A stretch of 64,000 nucleotides of DNA from Siphonodentalium dalli. Taxonomy: Eukaryota; Mollusca; Scaphopoda; Gadilida; Siphonodentaliidae. The DNA lies in contig CP136069.1 of NCBI GenBank assembly GCA_032622095.1, positions 44,122,194-44,186,193 on the forward strand, written 5' to 3'. Positions 33,450-45,514 of the stretch are shown one piece after another. Every line of letters begins with the position of its first letter. The stretch's first letter is position 1. A model generated the notes under the pieces. The model worked only from the letters and a program-made list of their open reading frames with translations, ran no database searches and was not told the DNA's origin. The position numbers were made by a program, and so were the translations under genes.

Positions 33450-34661
33450 GTGCACCGCTGGGCGGAGGTAACGCCCCCGACTGTACAATCAGAGAAACTT
33501 TCTGGTTAAGCGCTATAAAAATGCCACATGTTGTTCTATATTAGCTTCAAATTTGGTCTGGTGCCACAAAAATAGAAGGAAAACTTAATTTTCTAAAAAA
33601 AAAAAAAAAAATTTTAAGTCGAAAAAGGGTCATAACTCTCACAAAAAGTATCCGATTGAACCGAAATTTTACCTTGACCTGTATTGCGATATTGGTAATA
33701 CACAAATAAACAATCCAAAATCAAGTTATCATCTGGAAACCAAAAAAAGTAGCAGAAAACCTGAATTTTCTAAGTCCAAAAAGGGGCGTAACTCTGGAAA
33801 AAATTGGCGGACGAAACCACGGCTATGGGGAAATCTTGTCCCCCCGGCTGGTCTATTGGCATACCAAAGATCAACTGAATTGAATTAGCAAAACCAAAGT
33901 TATGAGTTGAAACGTTCGTATGCCACAGAAAACTGAATTGTCTAAGTCCAAAAAGGTGCGTAACTCTGGAAAAAATGGGCGGACGAAACCGAAGTTATGG
34001 GGAAATCTTGTCCCCCCCGGCTGGTCTATTAGCATACCAAAGATCAACTGAATTGAGTTCGCGAAACCAAAGTTATGAGTTGAAACGATCGTACGGACGG
34101 ACGGACGGAGGGCTCCACTATATACCCCCAAATCTCCATCGGAGATCGGGGGCATAACAAGAGTGGAAAGGGTTAACTAAACAATACCAAAATCCATACA
34201 GATGAAGAACGTGCTAAAGAAATATGAGGCATATCAGAAGAAAATTGTTTGACTTAGATGCATCAGATAGCATTTGTGTGCAGGGTTAATTATTTTCTAA
34301 ACCGATCAACCAATCGATACCAAAAACTATACAGGTGAGGTGTGTGTCATCATAAACCTACATATCAAATGTGAACACAATCGGACAAAAAAGACTTTGG
34401 TTACAGCATCTGATAGCTCATGCCTATGTGCGGATGCAAAGTGTTAATAATTTCTAAAGCAATCAACCGATCGATACCAAGAACTATACAGGTGAGGAGT
34501 GTGTCATCATAAACATGCACATAAAATTTGAACACGATCTGAGAAAAAATATTCGAGTAATCGAATCTGATAGCAAGTGTCTACGGCTCGATGGACAGAC
34601 AGACAGACGGATGGACGAACGACGGATGGTTGATCCGGATGTCGGCATTATGTGTACCATA
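33450..34661. repeat. K repeat, unit 2 of a 1221-bp tandem duplication
   Basis: Nearly base-for-base copy of 32229-33440. The only differences I found are at the adenine run near 33595-33611 (CTAAATTTTTTAAG replaced by a longer A run then ATTTTAAG). The 94-codon frame at 32650-32934 is repeated unchanged at 33871-34155. A nine-base GTGAATATA joins the two units. Confidence 0.85.
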
Positions 34662-35539
34662 CATGGTATGGGTACACATAAAAACTGATAGCAATGACAA
34701 ACACTGCTTCATTGTTGTTGATATTTAAATCACGTGATTTTCCCACGATAGCGAAAAACAAATGTTATAATACAGAAATTCAACAAATTCATCAAACATT
34801 TTTCTCATCGCAATCGAGTAGACTTCAGCTTAGAGTCTTTATCAGTCAACGACGGTGTTCGCGCTGGCCCAAATAGGATTGTAGCCAATACTTTAGCCAT
34901 TTCCAGATTTTTTTTTAGTGTAATGAAAACATTTTAAGCCAATTTTTTCCCAGGGTAAAATCAACATTTAATAACAGATAATTTGAATATATTTTAACAT
35001 TGTCCCAGTTACTATGAATGATTCAATATCAGTTTGCACAATCATTATTGTAAAACAGTCAGGAAGCTTGAATATTTCTCGACCATAGATTGGACAAACG
35101 ATAGCCCCCATGTTGTGCACACACATTTAATTTTCGTTGACCTATGATATTGATGGGTGATAATAATACCAAATTGACACCCAAAGTATACAGATAGACT
35201 TTATCACACACGCCTTCAAAATTCAGTGAGGTGACAGTATGTCCCAAACCCCCTCCAGAGGTCAGTGACCGACATGATAATTACCGGGAGCAAAAACAAC
35301 TAGTACAAGCATCTATATTTAGATCTTCTTTATTTACATATTACAAACAGTCTTTCATAGAACAATCATATTCAACTGATAAATGTACAACATGATAATA
35401 TATATGATAACACATCGTTCATGAATATATATAACACGTCATTCATGAAACCAACATAGAGTCGAATGTAAACGCAGTCACCACATAATGAGCAAGGGGA
35501 AGGAACCGTGGCGGTGGAGAGTAATGGTCAGATGATTTA
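34662..35539. other. Unannotated AT-rich stretch
   Basis: No gene or repeat recognised, apart from a small hairpin at the K boundary (GTGTACCATACATGGTATGG, GTACACA). Confidence 0.5.
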
Positions 35540-35770
35540 TCAGTTAACAATCCAATCATTGAAAGTTCCATCAAAGCCTCGTGGTGGTTTAAAGACGGCA
35601 GTAATGATTTGCTTTGTTACATCCAGGTCTGAATCCAGGTCAAAATAGGTTGATAAATACATTTTTGCAGATATTATATGCCGCCAAGTCTTTTTCCATC
35701 TTATAATTTTGGAAAATTTGTTACCCAACAAGGGAATCCGGTTATCGTCAACAGTGGTAGAGCATGCAGT
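35540..35770 (-). other. Unplaced open frame, possible exon or gene fragment
   Basis: 77 codons are open to a TGA. The peptide has ordinary protein-like composition, with PLLGNKF near the start, then MYLSTYFDLDSDLDVT and KPPRGFDGTFNDWIVN, unlike the low-complexity peptides of the surrounding repeats. I do not recognise the family. No clear partner exon is seen on either side, and there is no strong acceptor immediately upstream. It could be a terminal exon of an unseen gene, a processed fragment or chance. Confidence 0.25.
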
Positions 35771-36086
35771 TTAATCAAGTGATGCCCACCTTGAGTAATA
35801 ATGGGCAAACATGGTACTCATGGTATTCACATTCTATAACATAAGATTTGCTATCCATTGTGATACTTACATGGAATGCCTGTATGTGGAGCACTTTCAC
35901 AATGTTAAAATGGATTATTATTTATTTATTTATGTGTTGTCATAATAATATTTTATGTCAAAGATTGGATAGTAACTGGAAATCAAGTGTGATATTGATA
36001 TGAGTGACAATGACAGAACATTCTCGAGGATTCACCATCAAATAAAGGATTTATTTCAAATAGCCATTGAATTATATTATCAGAGT

Positions 36087-36347
36087 TTAACCCTTTCCAT
36101 ATTAAATGGATTTTCCCACTCAGTCATAAAAGTATATGTTGGAATGATCTATTATCCATCTGGATGGGTGTTCAGGAAAAATAAGCAGACGACACAGTGG
36201 ATAATTAAAGTGCAAAAGGAGTCCTATTTATTGAACTTATTATCTGAATATTTCTTAAGGGATAACTACTCATCAATGAGTATTTAGTATAGAAAGGGTT
36301 AATAAGGTAACTACTCATCAATGAATATTTAGTGTAGAAAGGGTTAA
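36087..36347. repeat. D-family MITE, complete copy with duplicated right end
   Basis: Reference D copy: TTAACCCTTTCCATATTAAA on the left, AAAAATAAGCAGACGACACA in the middle, then TTATTGAACTTATTATCTG, GATAACTACTCATCAATGAG and TATAGAAAGGGTTAA at 36302. The last ~45 bp are repeated directly to 36347 (GGTAACTACTCATCAATGAA ... GAAAGGGTTAA). Confidence 0.85.
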
Positions 36348-36579
36348 TAACCATATTATATTCTCTTGGAATTTCCGAACTATCAAATTCTTCACTCTTC
36401 GCTGAGAACAGTATCTGTAACAAATTCCCGATCAGTTTAAAATAATTTTCATGAAGATAAACCTTGAATAACTAATACTGAAAGAAAGACGTTGGCTGAC
36501 TGATATTGAAAGAAAGAATGAACTGTTGATATACGATTAACCCAGTAAACAGTCGAAGAGCCAACAGTCTCGGACCAAA

Positions 36580-36815
36580 TTGCTGATGAATAACTCTTAA
36601 AATCAAAAGGCTTTCTGTTGGTAATAAGGCCAAATTTCGTTGAACAAAATGTTGATAAATAACACGTTTCGGGCAATTGTATACTATAGTTGACAGTGGT
36701 TAGCATTATTTTAGGGCAATTAATCGATTCCGATAACTGAATCGGCATTTCTAAAAATGTTGTTGTTGTTGGAATCTGATTATATGGGGACCATCGAATA
36801 TGATTGAGTAGCTTT
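36580..36815. repeat. M-family dispersed repeat, copy 2 (partial)
   Basis: AACAAAATGTTGATAAATAA, CACGTTTCGGGCAATTGTAT and GTTGACAGTGGTTAGCATTA match M copy 1. TTGTTGTTGTTGGAATCTGA with GGACCATCGAAT matches the copy at 62930 (reverse). Confidence 0.65.
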
Positions 36816-36947
36816 AACTTATAGACGGTTTACTATACAAGATGAGACTATTAGCAAGTTAACGGCCCAACATTTTTGAAGGAGTCAATTTCAGAAACTA
36901 ATTATAGGGTCTCTCTCAACAGCAGATTTGTATTACAATGGTTGGTA

Positions 36948-37114
36948 CAGTAATGCCCTAAGTAATCGACCTCTTAACCACAGCAAGAGGTAACTTTTCA
37001 GGATTTAGTCGGAAATATGGCTTGCCATTCATCGGAGAGCTCTCCCCACTAAATCCTGAAAAGTTACCCATAATTCTGCTGTGGTTAAGAGGTCAATTGC
37101 TTAGGGCATTACTG
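36948..37114. repeat. F-family MITE, copy with clear TA target duplication
   Basis: GG-TA-CAGTAATGCCC ... GGGCATTACTG-TA-C. The central part of the right arm is deleted, so the element is only 167 bp. The flanking TA on both sides supports Tc1/mariner-type insertion. Confidence 0.88.
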
Positions 37115-37247
37115 TACAAATAATGCTGAGCATATCAGGATCTAAAAGCCCACAAAGGGAGGGGCGCAAGCGTCATTCATTCAATGTGTCAAATATCAGT
37201 TAACCAATCGCAAAGGTAGAGGAATAGAGAGTGACAGGAAAGGTATG

Positions 37248-37402
37248 TCTCCAAGAATTGAAATAGTGTGTCTGACATCTGCAGAATCAGGGCACAAGAG
37301 GGTAAATATAGTGATGCTACCCCGCACAGCGGGCTAGCAATATAAAATTCGCCCTCTGGGGACCTCATTCTGCAAATGTCAGACACACTATTTCCAGGCT
37401 TG
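37248..37402. repeat. G-family short element
   Basis: AATTGAAATAGTGTGTCTGA, then CATCTGCAGAAT. Right side GGGGACCTCATTCTGCAAAT, GTCAGACACACTATTTCCAG. The long internal portion of G is missing, leaving one terminal palindrome whose centre is CCCCGCACAGCGGGCTAG. Confidence 0.75.
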
Positions 37403-37476
37403 TATGTCTCTTCTGTGAGTGAGAAAAGAAGACCGATAATTATCTGAGACAAAAACCACATAAAAATAACATCATA

Positions 37477-37689
37477 CAGTAATGCCCTAAATAATTGACT
37501 CCCCAACCACAGCAGAATTATGGGTAAATTTTCAGGATTTAGTCGGAAATATGGCTTGTTGCCATTCATCGGAAACCTCTCACAGAGAGCTTTCCGATGA
37601 ATGGCAACAGGCCATATTTCCGACTAAATCCTGAAAAATTATCCATAATTCTGCTGTGTTTAAGTAGTCGATTATTTAGGGCATTACTG
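37477..37689. repeat. F-family palindromic MITE, full copy
   Basis: CAGTAATGCCCTAAATAATT to TTTAGGGCATTACTG with TA on both flanks (ATCATA-, -TATTTC). Arms of about 105 bp have few mismatches; the turn is CTCTCACAGAGAG. Confidence 0.9.
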
Positions 37690-37814
37690 TATTTCAGCAG
37701 GAAATCAAGAATTTTTGAAAATCAACAAACAACTCAACAGATGTCGATTGTCATACATAACCATGAATAAAAGCCCTAAAAGACGGCATGCGCCATGTTT
37801 GTCTGATGCTGAGC

Positions 37815-38076
37815 TTAACCTTTTCATGACGGGAACTAATCTGACATAGCATTTAAGATCCTGTGCCAGTGCATTCTCTTATATATGCGAGTCTCCCACA
37901 GGGAGCCTCACATATATAAGAGAATGCACTGGCTTACAAGGTCAAGGTAAATATTGTTAGGCCAATGCATTCTCTTATATATGAGGCTCCCTATTGGAGA
38001 CTCGTATATATAAGAGAATACACTGGCACATGGTTTTCGCAAAAATTTCAGGAAATTCCAGTCATGGAAGGAATAA
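37815..38076. repeat. B-family MITE, copy 5
   Basis: TTAACCTTTTCATGACGGGA on the left. Palindromes with AGTCTCCCACAGGGAGCC and GAGGCTCCCTATTGGAGACT. The right end AGTCATGGAAGGAATAAA has lost TTAA. Confidence 0.8.
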
Positions 38077-38330
38077 AACCCTAAAAGACGCCATGTTTGT
38101 CTGACGCCGAATTTAACAGGAAATAATACAGAGCAATTGAACAAATATTGTGAAACTTAAGAAATGACTAATTACTACATATTACCATCAGGAAATAACA
38201 GCTAATGTTTTGTTTCCAAAACTAATATTTTGTGTTGCACATAATTTGCACTAGCTTGTCTATATTTAGGAATCATCTATATTTAGGAATCGTAAATTGG
38301 GAAGTTATGTAACTGGAACTGCAAACTACA

Positions 38331-38438
38331 GCTGAGAGCTTTCCAATGAATGGCAACAAGCCATTTTTCCGACTAAATCCTGAAAAGTTACCCATAATTC
38401 TGCTGTGGTTAAGAAGTCGATTACTTAGAGCATTACTG
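38331..38438. repeat. F-family half element
   Basis: GCTGAGAGCTTTCCAATGAA to TTACTTAGAGCATTACTG. Only the right arm is present, breaking at the palindrome centre like the half element at 26489. Confidence 0.8.
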
Positions 38439-38457
38439 TATTTGCGGGGCTGCACAA

Positions 38458-38910
38458 ACAGGCATGAAAATATGGTGCTGGACATTTGCAGAATGAGGTC
38501 CCCAGAGGGTGAATTTAGTGATGCTACCCCGCACAGCGGGCTTGCATCACCCAGTTCATCGCCTTGGTACCTCATTCTGCATGGCCTCATCTGTTATGGG
38601 AGACCTAGACACATATTAAAGTTCCTAGATGGTGATGTGCACCCATTGGGCACCTCGATTATGCATTGTGTCATCTGCCAATTTGGGGGATATAGAGAAA
38701 TTAAACTAAAAATAAAAATTTGAAAGAAACTAAAAAACTTGTTAATTTGATAATATAGGTACTTTCCAGAGAAGATGAGGCCTGAGAAGAATGAGGTCCA
38801 CAGAAGGTGTATTTAGTGACACTAGCCCACTGCGGGGTAGCATCACTATATTCACCCTCTGGGGACCTCATTCTGCAAATATCCAGCCCCATATTTTCAT
38901 GCCTGTTTGT
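38458..38910. repeat. G-family element, full copy (CATGAAAATATGG ends)
   Basis: Inverted termini CAGGCATGAAAATATGGTGC, TGGACATTTGC and GCAAATATCCAGCCCCATAT, TTTCATGCCTG. Each end holds a palindrome GAGGTCCCCAGAGGGTGAAT ... CATTCTGC. The middle includes TATGGGAGACCTAGAC and AATTTGGGGGATATAGAGAA. The terminal subtype is shared with 46726 and 60314. Confidence 0.85.
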
Positions 38911-39485
38911 GCAGCTTGACAGCAAATATATGAATCGGTGAATTTAAAATTAAAAGAATAACATGAGAAGTCAACCAGAGAGAATCAACAAAGACTAATA
39001 TCTAGTCGTGAGAGAGTAAATTGAAGAGAAAAATAACATTTGGATCTATGAAACTGCGTGTCTATTTTAGCGAAGACAAATTGGCACAAAGGATTTAAAC
39101 TACAATAAACTAGGTTTTAACAGTTTAGACAATGTTCAGAATTATGTCAAACATAGTTATAGTTTAAGGAATTGCTCATGCAGATGTGTACATTAACGAC
39201 ATATTTTGACTGGTAACCTATTATTGTGACCAGGGTCCATACTACCATTTTTTACAAGTGTAAAGTACAAGATGGTAAAATAATCAATAAATCACCAAAA
39301 CAAATGACTCCTTGTGAATGACAATGTTTCTTCACAGGCTGACGAACTATTGCCATTTTTAGTATTTACAATTGTAAAAGTTGTACGGTACGGACCACAA
39401 AAGCATGCTAACGGTGAGTAGTGAACAGTTATGTCAATGATTTGAGATGTTATATGTCATGTTTATATAAAGGGATGAGTGATAA
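38911..39485. other. Unannotated stretch
   Basis: No gene or repeat structure seen. Confidence 0.5.
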
Positions 39486-39522
39486 TTAACCCTTTGAAAA
39501 CTGAATGAATTTCCCTATTCAT

Positions 39523-39953
39523 TTAACCCTTTACCCAACAAAACGGTCAAAAACGCCCAAATAAAGCTTCAACAGCCTAAAATATCTTCGGTCTGTCTCA
39601 ATAACACCATACAAATATGGATATCATTGGTTATCCATTGGTTACAGTTATGCCATGTGCCAATGCATTCTCTTATATATGCGAGTCGACCATAGGTCGC
39701 CTCGCATATATAAGAGAATGCATTGGCCTAAAAAAATTCTTTTTTTACAATTTTTTCTTACATTCTTTAGCAATTTTATAATTTTTTCTTACATTTTTTA
39801 ACAATTTTTATAATATTTTTCTACATTCTTTGACAATTTTATCATTTTTAATATGTGTTAAGCCAATGCATTCTCTTATATATGCGAGGCGACCTATGGT
39901 CGACTTGCATATATAAGAGAATGCATTGGCACAGGGCCGTTCTGTTGGGTTAA
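39523..39953. repeat. A-family MITE, copy 4 (reverse orientation)
   Basis: Left TTAACCCTTTACCCAACAAA, then the single-copy part reversed (CTAAAATATCTTCGGTCTGT), and two complete hairpins. The spacer is expanded by three TTTTTTCTTACATTCTTTA-like units. The right end is damaged (TTCTGTTGGGTTAA). Confidence 0.88.
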
Positions 39954-40009
39954 AAAAAAATCATTGGAAAGGTCCATTCTTCATTGGTAGAAATGTTCAA
40001 ACTATAAGT

Positions 40010-40430
40010 AGACGACTGTTTTGCATTGGTCCATTGGGAGGACACAATCTGTTATATGCATTAAACCAATCACACGGGTGCATTGCATTATAACACAGAG
40101 CTTCTGATTCGAAATTGGAATGAACGCAAATCAATCTATCTGTTATAAACAAATTCTCCGATAATGAGAAACCTTCCAAATCCCAACAACTAAATCTTTA
40201 TTGACATAATTACATGTCAAATTTTCTTGCTTTGTTGACAGCCGCCATCTTTTATTGGTTGAAAACAAGAAACTTAGTTACCATATAAGATATGCATTAC
40301 TGCTTGCTTAGCATTTAAAATATAATATTTGTTGTGTGTGTTAATGGATAAAACATAACGGACGCATCACAGCAGTGTTATTGTCTGTATTCCAATATCA
40401 AAGCATTGCACATCATTCATCTGAACACTC
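40010..40430. repeat. E element, copy 2 (ends eroded)
   Basis: Aligns with 5784-6242 through TATAACACAGAGCTTCTGAT, ACAGCCGCCATCTTTTATTG, GTTGAAAACAAGAAA and AACGGACGCATCACA, ending CATCTGAACACTCTG. The terminal inverted repeats are no longer clear. Confidence 0.6.
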
Positions 40431-40805
40431 TGAAAATCCCTACAAATGATTCAATGGGATTCAGTTATCAAAAGGTTAAAGCATCCACACTGTTGCTCTT
40501 TCCAAAAGATTTTATGCAGCATCCTGTTTCTGCAGCATATTTCTACCAGAAAAACTTTTCAAATGATTTTTCTAGTTTTTGTCAAGATATTAATCATCGA
40601 TAAATGAAAGGCAAATCACATATTGTTGATGCTCTTGTTTTCCATACAATAATATGGGGAGATAAAGTAGATTGAGATCCATTGCGCAATAATTAATAAC
40701 CAATGCCAGTTAAGGGAAATAGTTTTGTTGTTATTTCGAAGCATTAAAAGTATTAAATCACCTGCCTTCCTCAGAGAAAGTAGCAAAACTCGAGACACTG
40801 ACATA

Positions 40806-41018
40806 CAGTAATGCCCTAAATAATTGACTCCTTAACCACAGCAGAAATATGGGTAATTTTTCAGGATTTATTCAGAAATATGGCTCGTTGCCATTCATCG
40901 GAAAGCTCTCAGTGAGAGCTTTCCGATGAATGGCAACAAGCCATATTTCCGACTAAATCCTGAAAAATTACCCATAATTCTGCTGTGGTTAAGGAGTCGA
41001 TTATTTAGGGAATTACTA
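40806..41018. repeat. F-family palindromic MITE, full copy
   Basis: CAGTAATGCCCTAAATAATT to TTATTTAGGGAATTACTA with TA flank on the left. Arms almost perfect; turn CTCTCAGTGAGAG. Confidence 0.9.
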
Positions 41019-41390
41019 TACATACAATCTTTTGATAAAGAACAGCGACATGCGACCCTGAAAATAACGCAATGAGGATGAAGACCATTTCATGAACTAA
41101 TTATAGTGATGACGATATTATACAGAAATGATGACGAAACTTGTTTACACAGATGACACAGCACTCATCGGACAATGACACAAATAAAAGATAACGGGAC
41201 TATAAATAGCACCATCAGAGACCTGGCAACGTGGATTTGGGAAGCAGCGTAAGTAACCAGCATCAATGATGAATTACAAAACATCGACCAAATGAAAATG
41301 TGAATCATACTTTTATAATTTAATGTTCTATCTCACAAAAAAAAGGTTTTTTTTTTTTATGTTTGAAGAATTTCTGACAATTAATCCTTC
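41019..41390. other. Unannotated stretch
   Basis: AT-rich, with a T run near 41348-41359. No gene or repeat recognised. Confidence 0.5.
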
Positions 41391-41650
41391 CATGACTGGA
41401 GCTTCCGGAAATTTTGTGAAAACCCTGAGCCAAGGTATTCTCTTATATATGTGAGTCTCCCATAGGGAGCCTTCTCGCATATATAAGAGAATACATTGGC
41501 CTAACAATATTTACCATGACCTTGTATAAAGCCAGTGCGTTTTCTTTATATATGCAAGGCTCCCTATGGGAGATTCGAATATATAAGAGAATGCACTGGC
41601 ACAGGATCTTTAACGATGCACCAGCGCAGCCCCTGTCATGAAAAGATTAA
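41391..41650. repeat. B-family MITE, copy 6
   Basis: TTAATCCTTCCATGACTGGA on the left and CCTGTCATGAAAAGATTAA on the right, with both TTAA present. Both palindromes are recognisable, with minor insertions in the first loop (GGAGCCTTCTCGCATATA). Confidence 0.85.
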
Positions 41651-42514
41651 CAGAAGACGACAGGCAGAGATATGCCCTATGGATTCCAGTTGGTTCATGG
41701 TTAGGAATGTTCAGCTGTTAAGTCTATTACTGTTACTGTGTACTGATTTTGTCACTTAATAAATACTTATTAAATACATTGAATTTAACAGCTCCTCAAT
41801 GTAATGTTAATAATGTAAATAATCCTGATCACTCACAGTTCGATATCTCCTCCAAATGGGTCGTAGCATGATCAAAATTTTAGAATTTTGGTTTTCTTTG
41901 GCTTGTGACCAAAAATATTGTTTAAACCAAGTTGAATTAACACTGTGTTGTTTTGCTGAACTTATTAGCTGATCATCCCTTCAAATGAATGAATGGGAAT
42001 CAAGTAACTATTCATCATGAGATATTGACAGTTATCAAAAGATCCAGGGAGATCAACTGACCTTTGAATGGTGATTTTAATACAAACTTATGATTACAAT
42101 CTAAATGTTTTGGGAGTGCATCACGCACGATATTTTTAATAATGTGCATGATTGATCAGAATTATCAATGGCCTCCAAAATCTATGTGGGTAGCACTTAC
42201 AAAATTACTAACAACTGATAAAAATATCTCTGCTAACATCGATTGACCGTGAATTTGGGAAAACTTTTCTTGAATCTGCATGGAGACTAAACAAAACTAG
42301 GGAATATGAATATCACTTTATAATAAATCAAAACGCAGGTATTAATTAGGAACCAATTGTCGAGAGCTTCAGTCGCCAGAAGTAGTTATGATCAAGAATA
42401 AGTCTCATGAAATAAAATTTCACAATTCTCCATCTTGTTGATGAAATAGGTCTATGTAACTATGTTTATTAATAATTGGTCAAATCATTTTAACAGGCGA
42501 ACAAACTTTTCCAA
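41651..42514. other. Mostly unannotated; D right-end remnant at about 41958-42050
   Basis: GAACTTATTAGCTGATCATC, CTTCAAATGAATGAATGGGA and ATCAAGTAACTATTCATCAT match the D right third. The rest shows no gene or repeat. Confidence 0.5.
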
Positions 42515-42725
42515 TTAAACCCTTTCATGACAGGAGTTTCCTGAAATTTTGCGAAAACCCTGTGCCAATGTATTCTCTAATATATAAGAGAATACATTGG
42601 CCTAACAAAATTTACCTTGACCTTGTAAGCCAGAGCATTCTCTTATATATACGAGGCTCCCTATTGGAGACTCACATATATAAGAGAATGCACTGGCACA
42701 GTATAATTAATGCTGCACAAGCAGA
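42515..42725. repeat. B-family MITE, copy 7 (right end lost)
   Basis: TTAAACCCTTTCATGACAGG on the left. The first palindrome is collapsed to TTCTCTAATATATAAGAGAA and the second is intact. The element breaks after AATGCTGCACAAGCAG. Confidence 0.8.
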
Positions 42726-43152
42726 AAATAAAGTTACACAGTCTCAGAAAATCAAGAGTAGTTTTCCTAAACTCAGGCCTAAGTCCATCACAATAGCGAA
42801 AAATAAATATCAGAATTCAAACTGTACAAATGTATTGTATTTATTGTACATAGTTTATAAAAATATAAATATGCGTTGTTTATTTTCTATCTTTAGCCAA
42901 TGTCGTCAGGTAGGAGAGGCTGATTCAAGCACACACTTGGAGACAGATGTTAAAATTGTTTGATGCTCAGAATTGTTTCCTTGGCGACAAAAGAAACTCT
43001 GTTTATGTCAAATAGTAGAATGTCCATTTTAAGTATATATAAGTATTCATTGGTCTATCATTCATTATCAGAATCTTCTTTTGTAACATGGTTCATGTAT
43101 TTTAGTTGTTCTTATTAAAATTTGATGTTTTTAAATAGGCAAATGAGAGATA

Positions 43153-43365
43153 CAGTAATGGCCTAAATAAATGACTCCTTAACCACAGCAAAATTATGGG
43201 TAATTTTTCAGGATTTAGTCGGAAATATGGCTTGTTGCCATTCATCGGAAAGCTCTCACTGAGATCTTTCCGATGAATGGCAACAAGTCATATTTCCGAC
43301 TAAATCCTGAAAAATTACCCATAATTCTGCTGTGGTTAAGGAGTCGATTATTTAGGGCATTACAG
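43153..43365. repeat. F-family palindromic MITE, full copy
   Basis: CAGTAATGGCCTAAATAAAT to TTTAGGGCATTACAG; turn CTCTCACTGAGAT. Confidence 0.9.
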
Positions 43366-44132
43366 ATATAGTGCATATCTATAAAAGGCGAACATTTTAC
43401 TGTTGAGCACCAAGTTTTCATATAATGTAGTATTGCTTATTGTGCATGCTTTTCCAACACCAGAAAGAGCGTCTATGTACAGACATTTTGTATATGGGCA
43501 CATCACTTATGTAACATTTTGTTCACAGAATAGCTAAACGAGCTATGTAACATATAATATTTCCATCTGGAGTTTCCTGTTTCTAGCCCCATCTTACAAA
43601 GGACCATTACTGATATGAACCATGGTAGCCAGAGCTAAATATTTTTATTTTGTATCATAACTTGGATTTGCTATAATCAAATTTTTTAATTGACATATAC
43701 AGTCCCCCTTTAAATAGTTGTATTTCGAATGCATTATTATAGACATCACAAACTCAGGAGATCTTTTTTGACACAAGGTTACAACTCTGAGCACTGTGCA
43801 GATCAACCTTCTCTCAACCTTGACTGTGGCATTGTATGGATCACAACCAATGAATGTATCCTGATTGAGCGTCGCCAAAACGCCCTCACCCGCAATTTTA
43901 TAAACATTCTATCTATGATGCTTTTCTAATGGACACATTTTAATTATAACATTTCTCTAACCAGAAATATAATTTCATATATGGTTGCCATGGAAACATA
44001 AAATAGCAAGAAGTAGTGTGACTGTTCACTCAATGAGTAAATTTTTTTCAGACTTCTCTCATTTCATTCACTAACAAATTCATCTATAAATCAGGAAGTC
44101 TATCACGATGAGTGTTTGTCTATGATGCCTCA
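43366..44132. other. Unannotated stretch
   Basis: Two overlapping open frames on opposite strands (43645-43929) show no family resemblance. No repeat seen. Confidence 0.5.
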
Positions 44133-44388
44133 TTAACCCTTCCATGACTGGAGCTTCTGGAAATTTGCGAAAACCATGTCCAATGCATTCTCTTATATAT
44201 GCGATTCTCCCATAGGGAGTCATCGCATATATAAGAAAATACATTGGCCTAACAATATTTACCTTGTAAGCCAGTGCATTCTCTTATATATGAGAGGCTC
44301 CCTATGTGAGACTCGCATATATACGAGAATGCTCTGGCACAGGATCTTTAATGCTGCACCAGCACAGCTCCCATCATGAAAGGGTTAA
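44133..44388. repeat. B-family MITE, copy 8
   Basis: TTAACCCTTCCATGACTGGA on the left and CCCATCATGAAAGGGTTAA on the right with TTAA at both ends. Both palindromes present; the spacer is shortened to AACAATATTTACCTTGTAAG. Confidence 0.88.
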
Positions 44389-45114
44389 GAAGCGTTCAAG
44401 AACAAATATGTAATGACGGCAATGTTGCTTTCATTTGCAACAGTATTGTCCCATCATAAGGAGATAGAGGATAAATTAAAACAATTTCTAGATATATGCC
44501 TCATAATTATTACTCATATTATTACAAACAATATAAGGTATCGATTTCAAGGCATACTGCTTTCATTTAATTTGTTTAGCAATGGAAAGTTCATGTAAAA
44601 GTCATAAAAGAATTTCCTTCGGAAGTAGCCAGAGGTCAAATGGAAAATATTCAAATCACTAAGACCATGAATTCTCATAGAACAAAATATACAACAAATT
44701 GGGTGAAACCTTAAAAGAGCAGGCCCAGAATTACATGTTTAAAATGTGTCAAAATTAGTACCATACCTCATTGGAAAGTTTATTCAGTGCAAATTCCATA
44801 TAGAGTATATTTGTATGATATATTTCTGGCATATCTTTCCAATGAATGCCACAAATTTTGACCAATTTCTGACATTTCAATTGGGCCCAACCTTTCATGA
44901 ATTAGTGACTGAAGAAGATAATTTTAGATGCAACTATATAGCAACGATTCTTTTCACTTGAGACAAGATCTGATATTCTTGAGTCTTAAAGTTCCGTGTT
45001 ACAAGTGTATTCCAACTCAAGTAACCAATATATCTTCCTGCTGAAAAATGTAATTTACACTGATGGTAATACGAAACTGAGCATGTTTAGGCAATTTGGC
45101 TTGATGCACAGTTA
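44389..45114. other. Unannotated stretch
   Basis: No gene or repeat recognised. An inverted pair CATTGGAAAGTTTATTC / TATCTTTCCAATGAATG near 44770 and 44829 may be a small hairpin. Confidence 0.45.
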
Positions 45115-45514
45115 TTAACCCTTTACCCAACAAACCGGCCAAAACCGGCCCAATAAAGCTTCAACAGCCTAAAATATCTTCGGTCTGTCTCAATAGAACC
45201 ATACAAATATGGATATCATTGGAACCGGCTCCTTGACCACATTGTGATAGTTACAGTTATGCCTTGTGCCAATGCATTCTCTTATATATGCGAGTCGACC
45301 ATAGGTCGCCTCGCATATATAAGAGAATGCATTGGCCTAAAAAAAATCTTTTTTTAACACTTTTAAAAAAAAAATCTTACATTCTTTAACAATTTTATAA
45401 TTTTTAATGTGTTAAGCCAATGCATTCTCTTATATATGCGAGGCGACCTATGGTCGACTCGCATATATAAGATAATGCATTGGCACAGGGCCGTTCTGTT
45501 GGGTAAAGGGTTAA
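45115..45514. repeat. A-family MITE, copy 5 (reverse orientation)
   Basis: Complete: TTAACCCTTTACCCAACAAA ... CTGTTGGGTAAAGGGTTAA. It has both hairpins, the single-copy AACCGGCTCCTTGACCACAT segment and a T-rich spacer. One arm reads ATAAGATAATGCATTGG where others have AAGAGAATGC. Confidence 0.92.

Larger units (their letters stand above)
39486..40479. repeat. D-family MITE with nested A and E sequences
   Basis: D left end TTAACCCTTTGAAAACTGAA at 39486. D sequence resumes after the A insertion (AAATCATTGGAAAGGTCCAT, TAAGTAGACGACTGTT). The D right end TACAAATGATTCAATGGGAT ... CAAAAGGTTAA closes at 40479. An E-like element occupies about 40010-40430. Confidence 0.65.
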
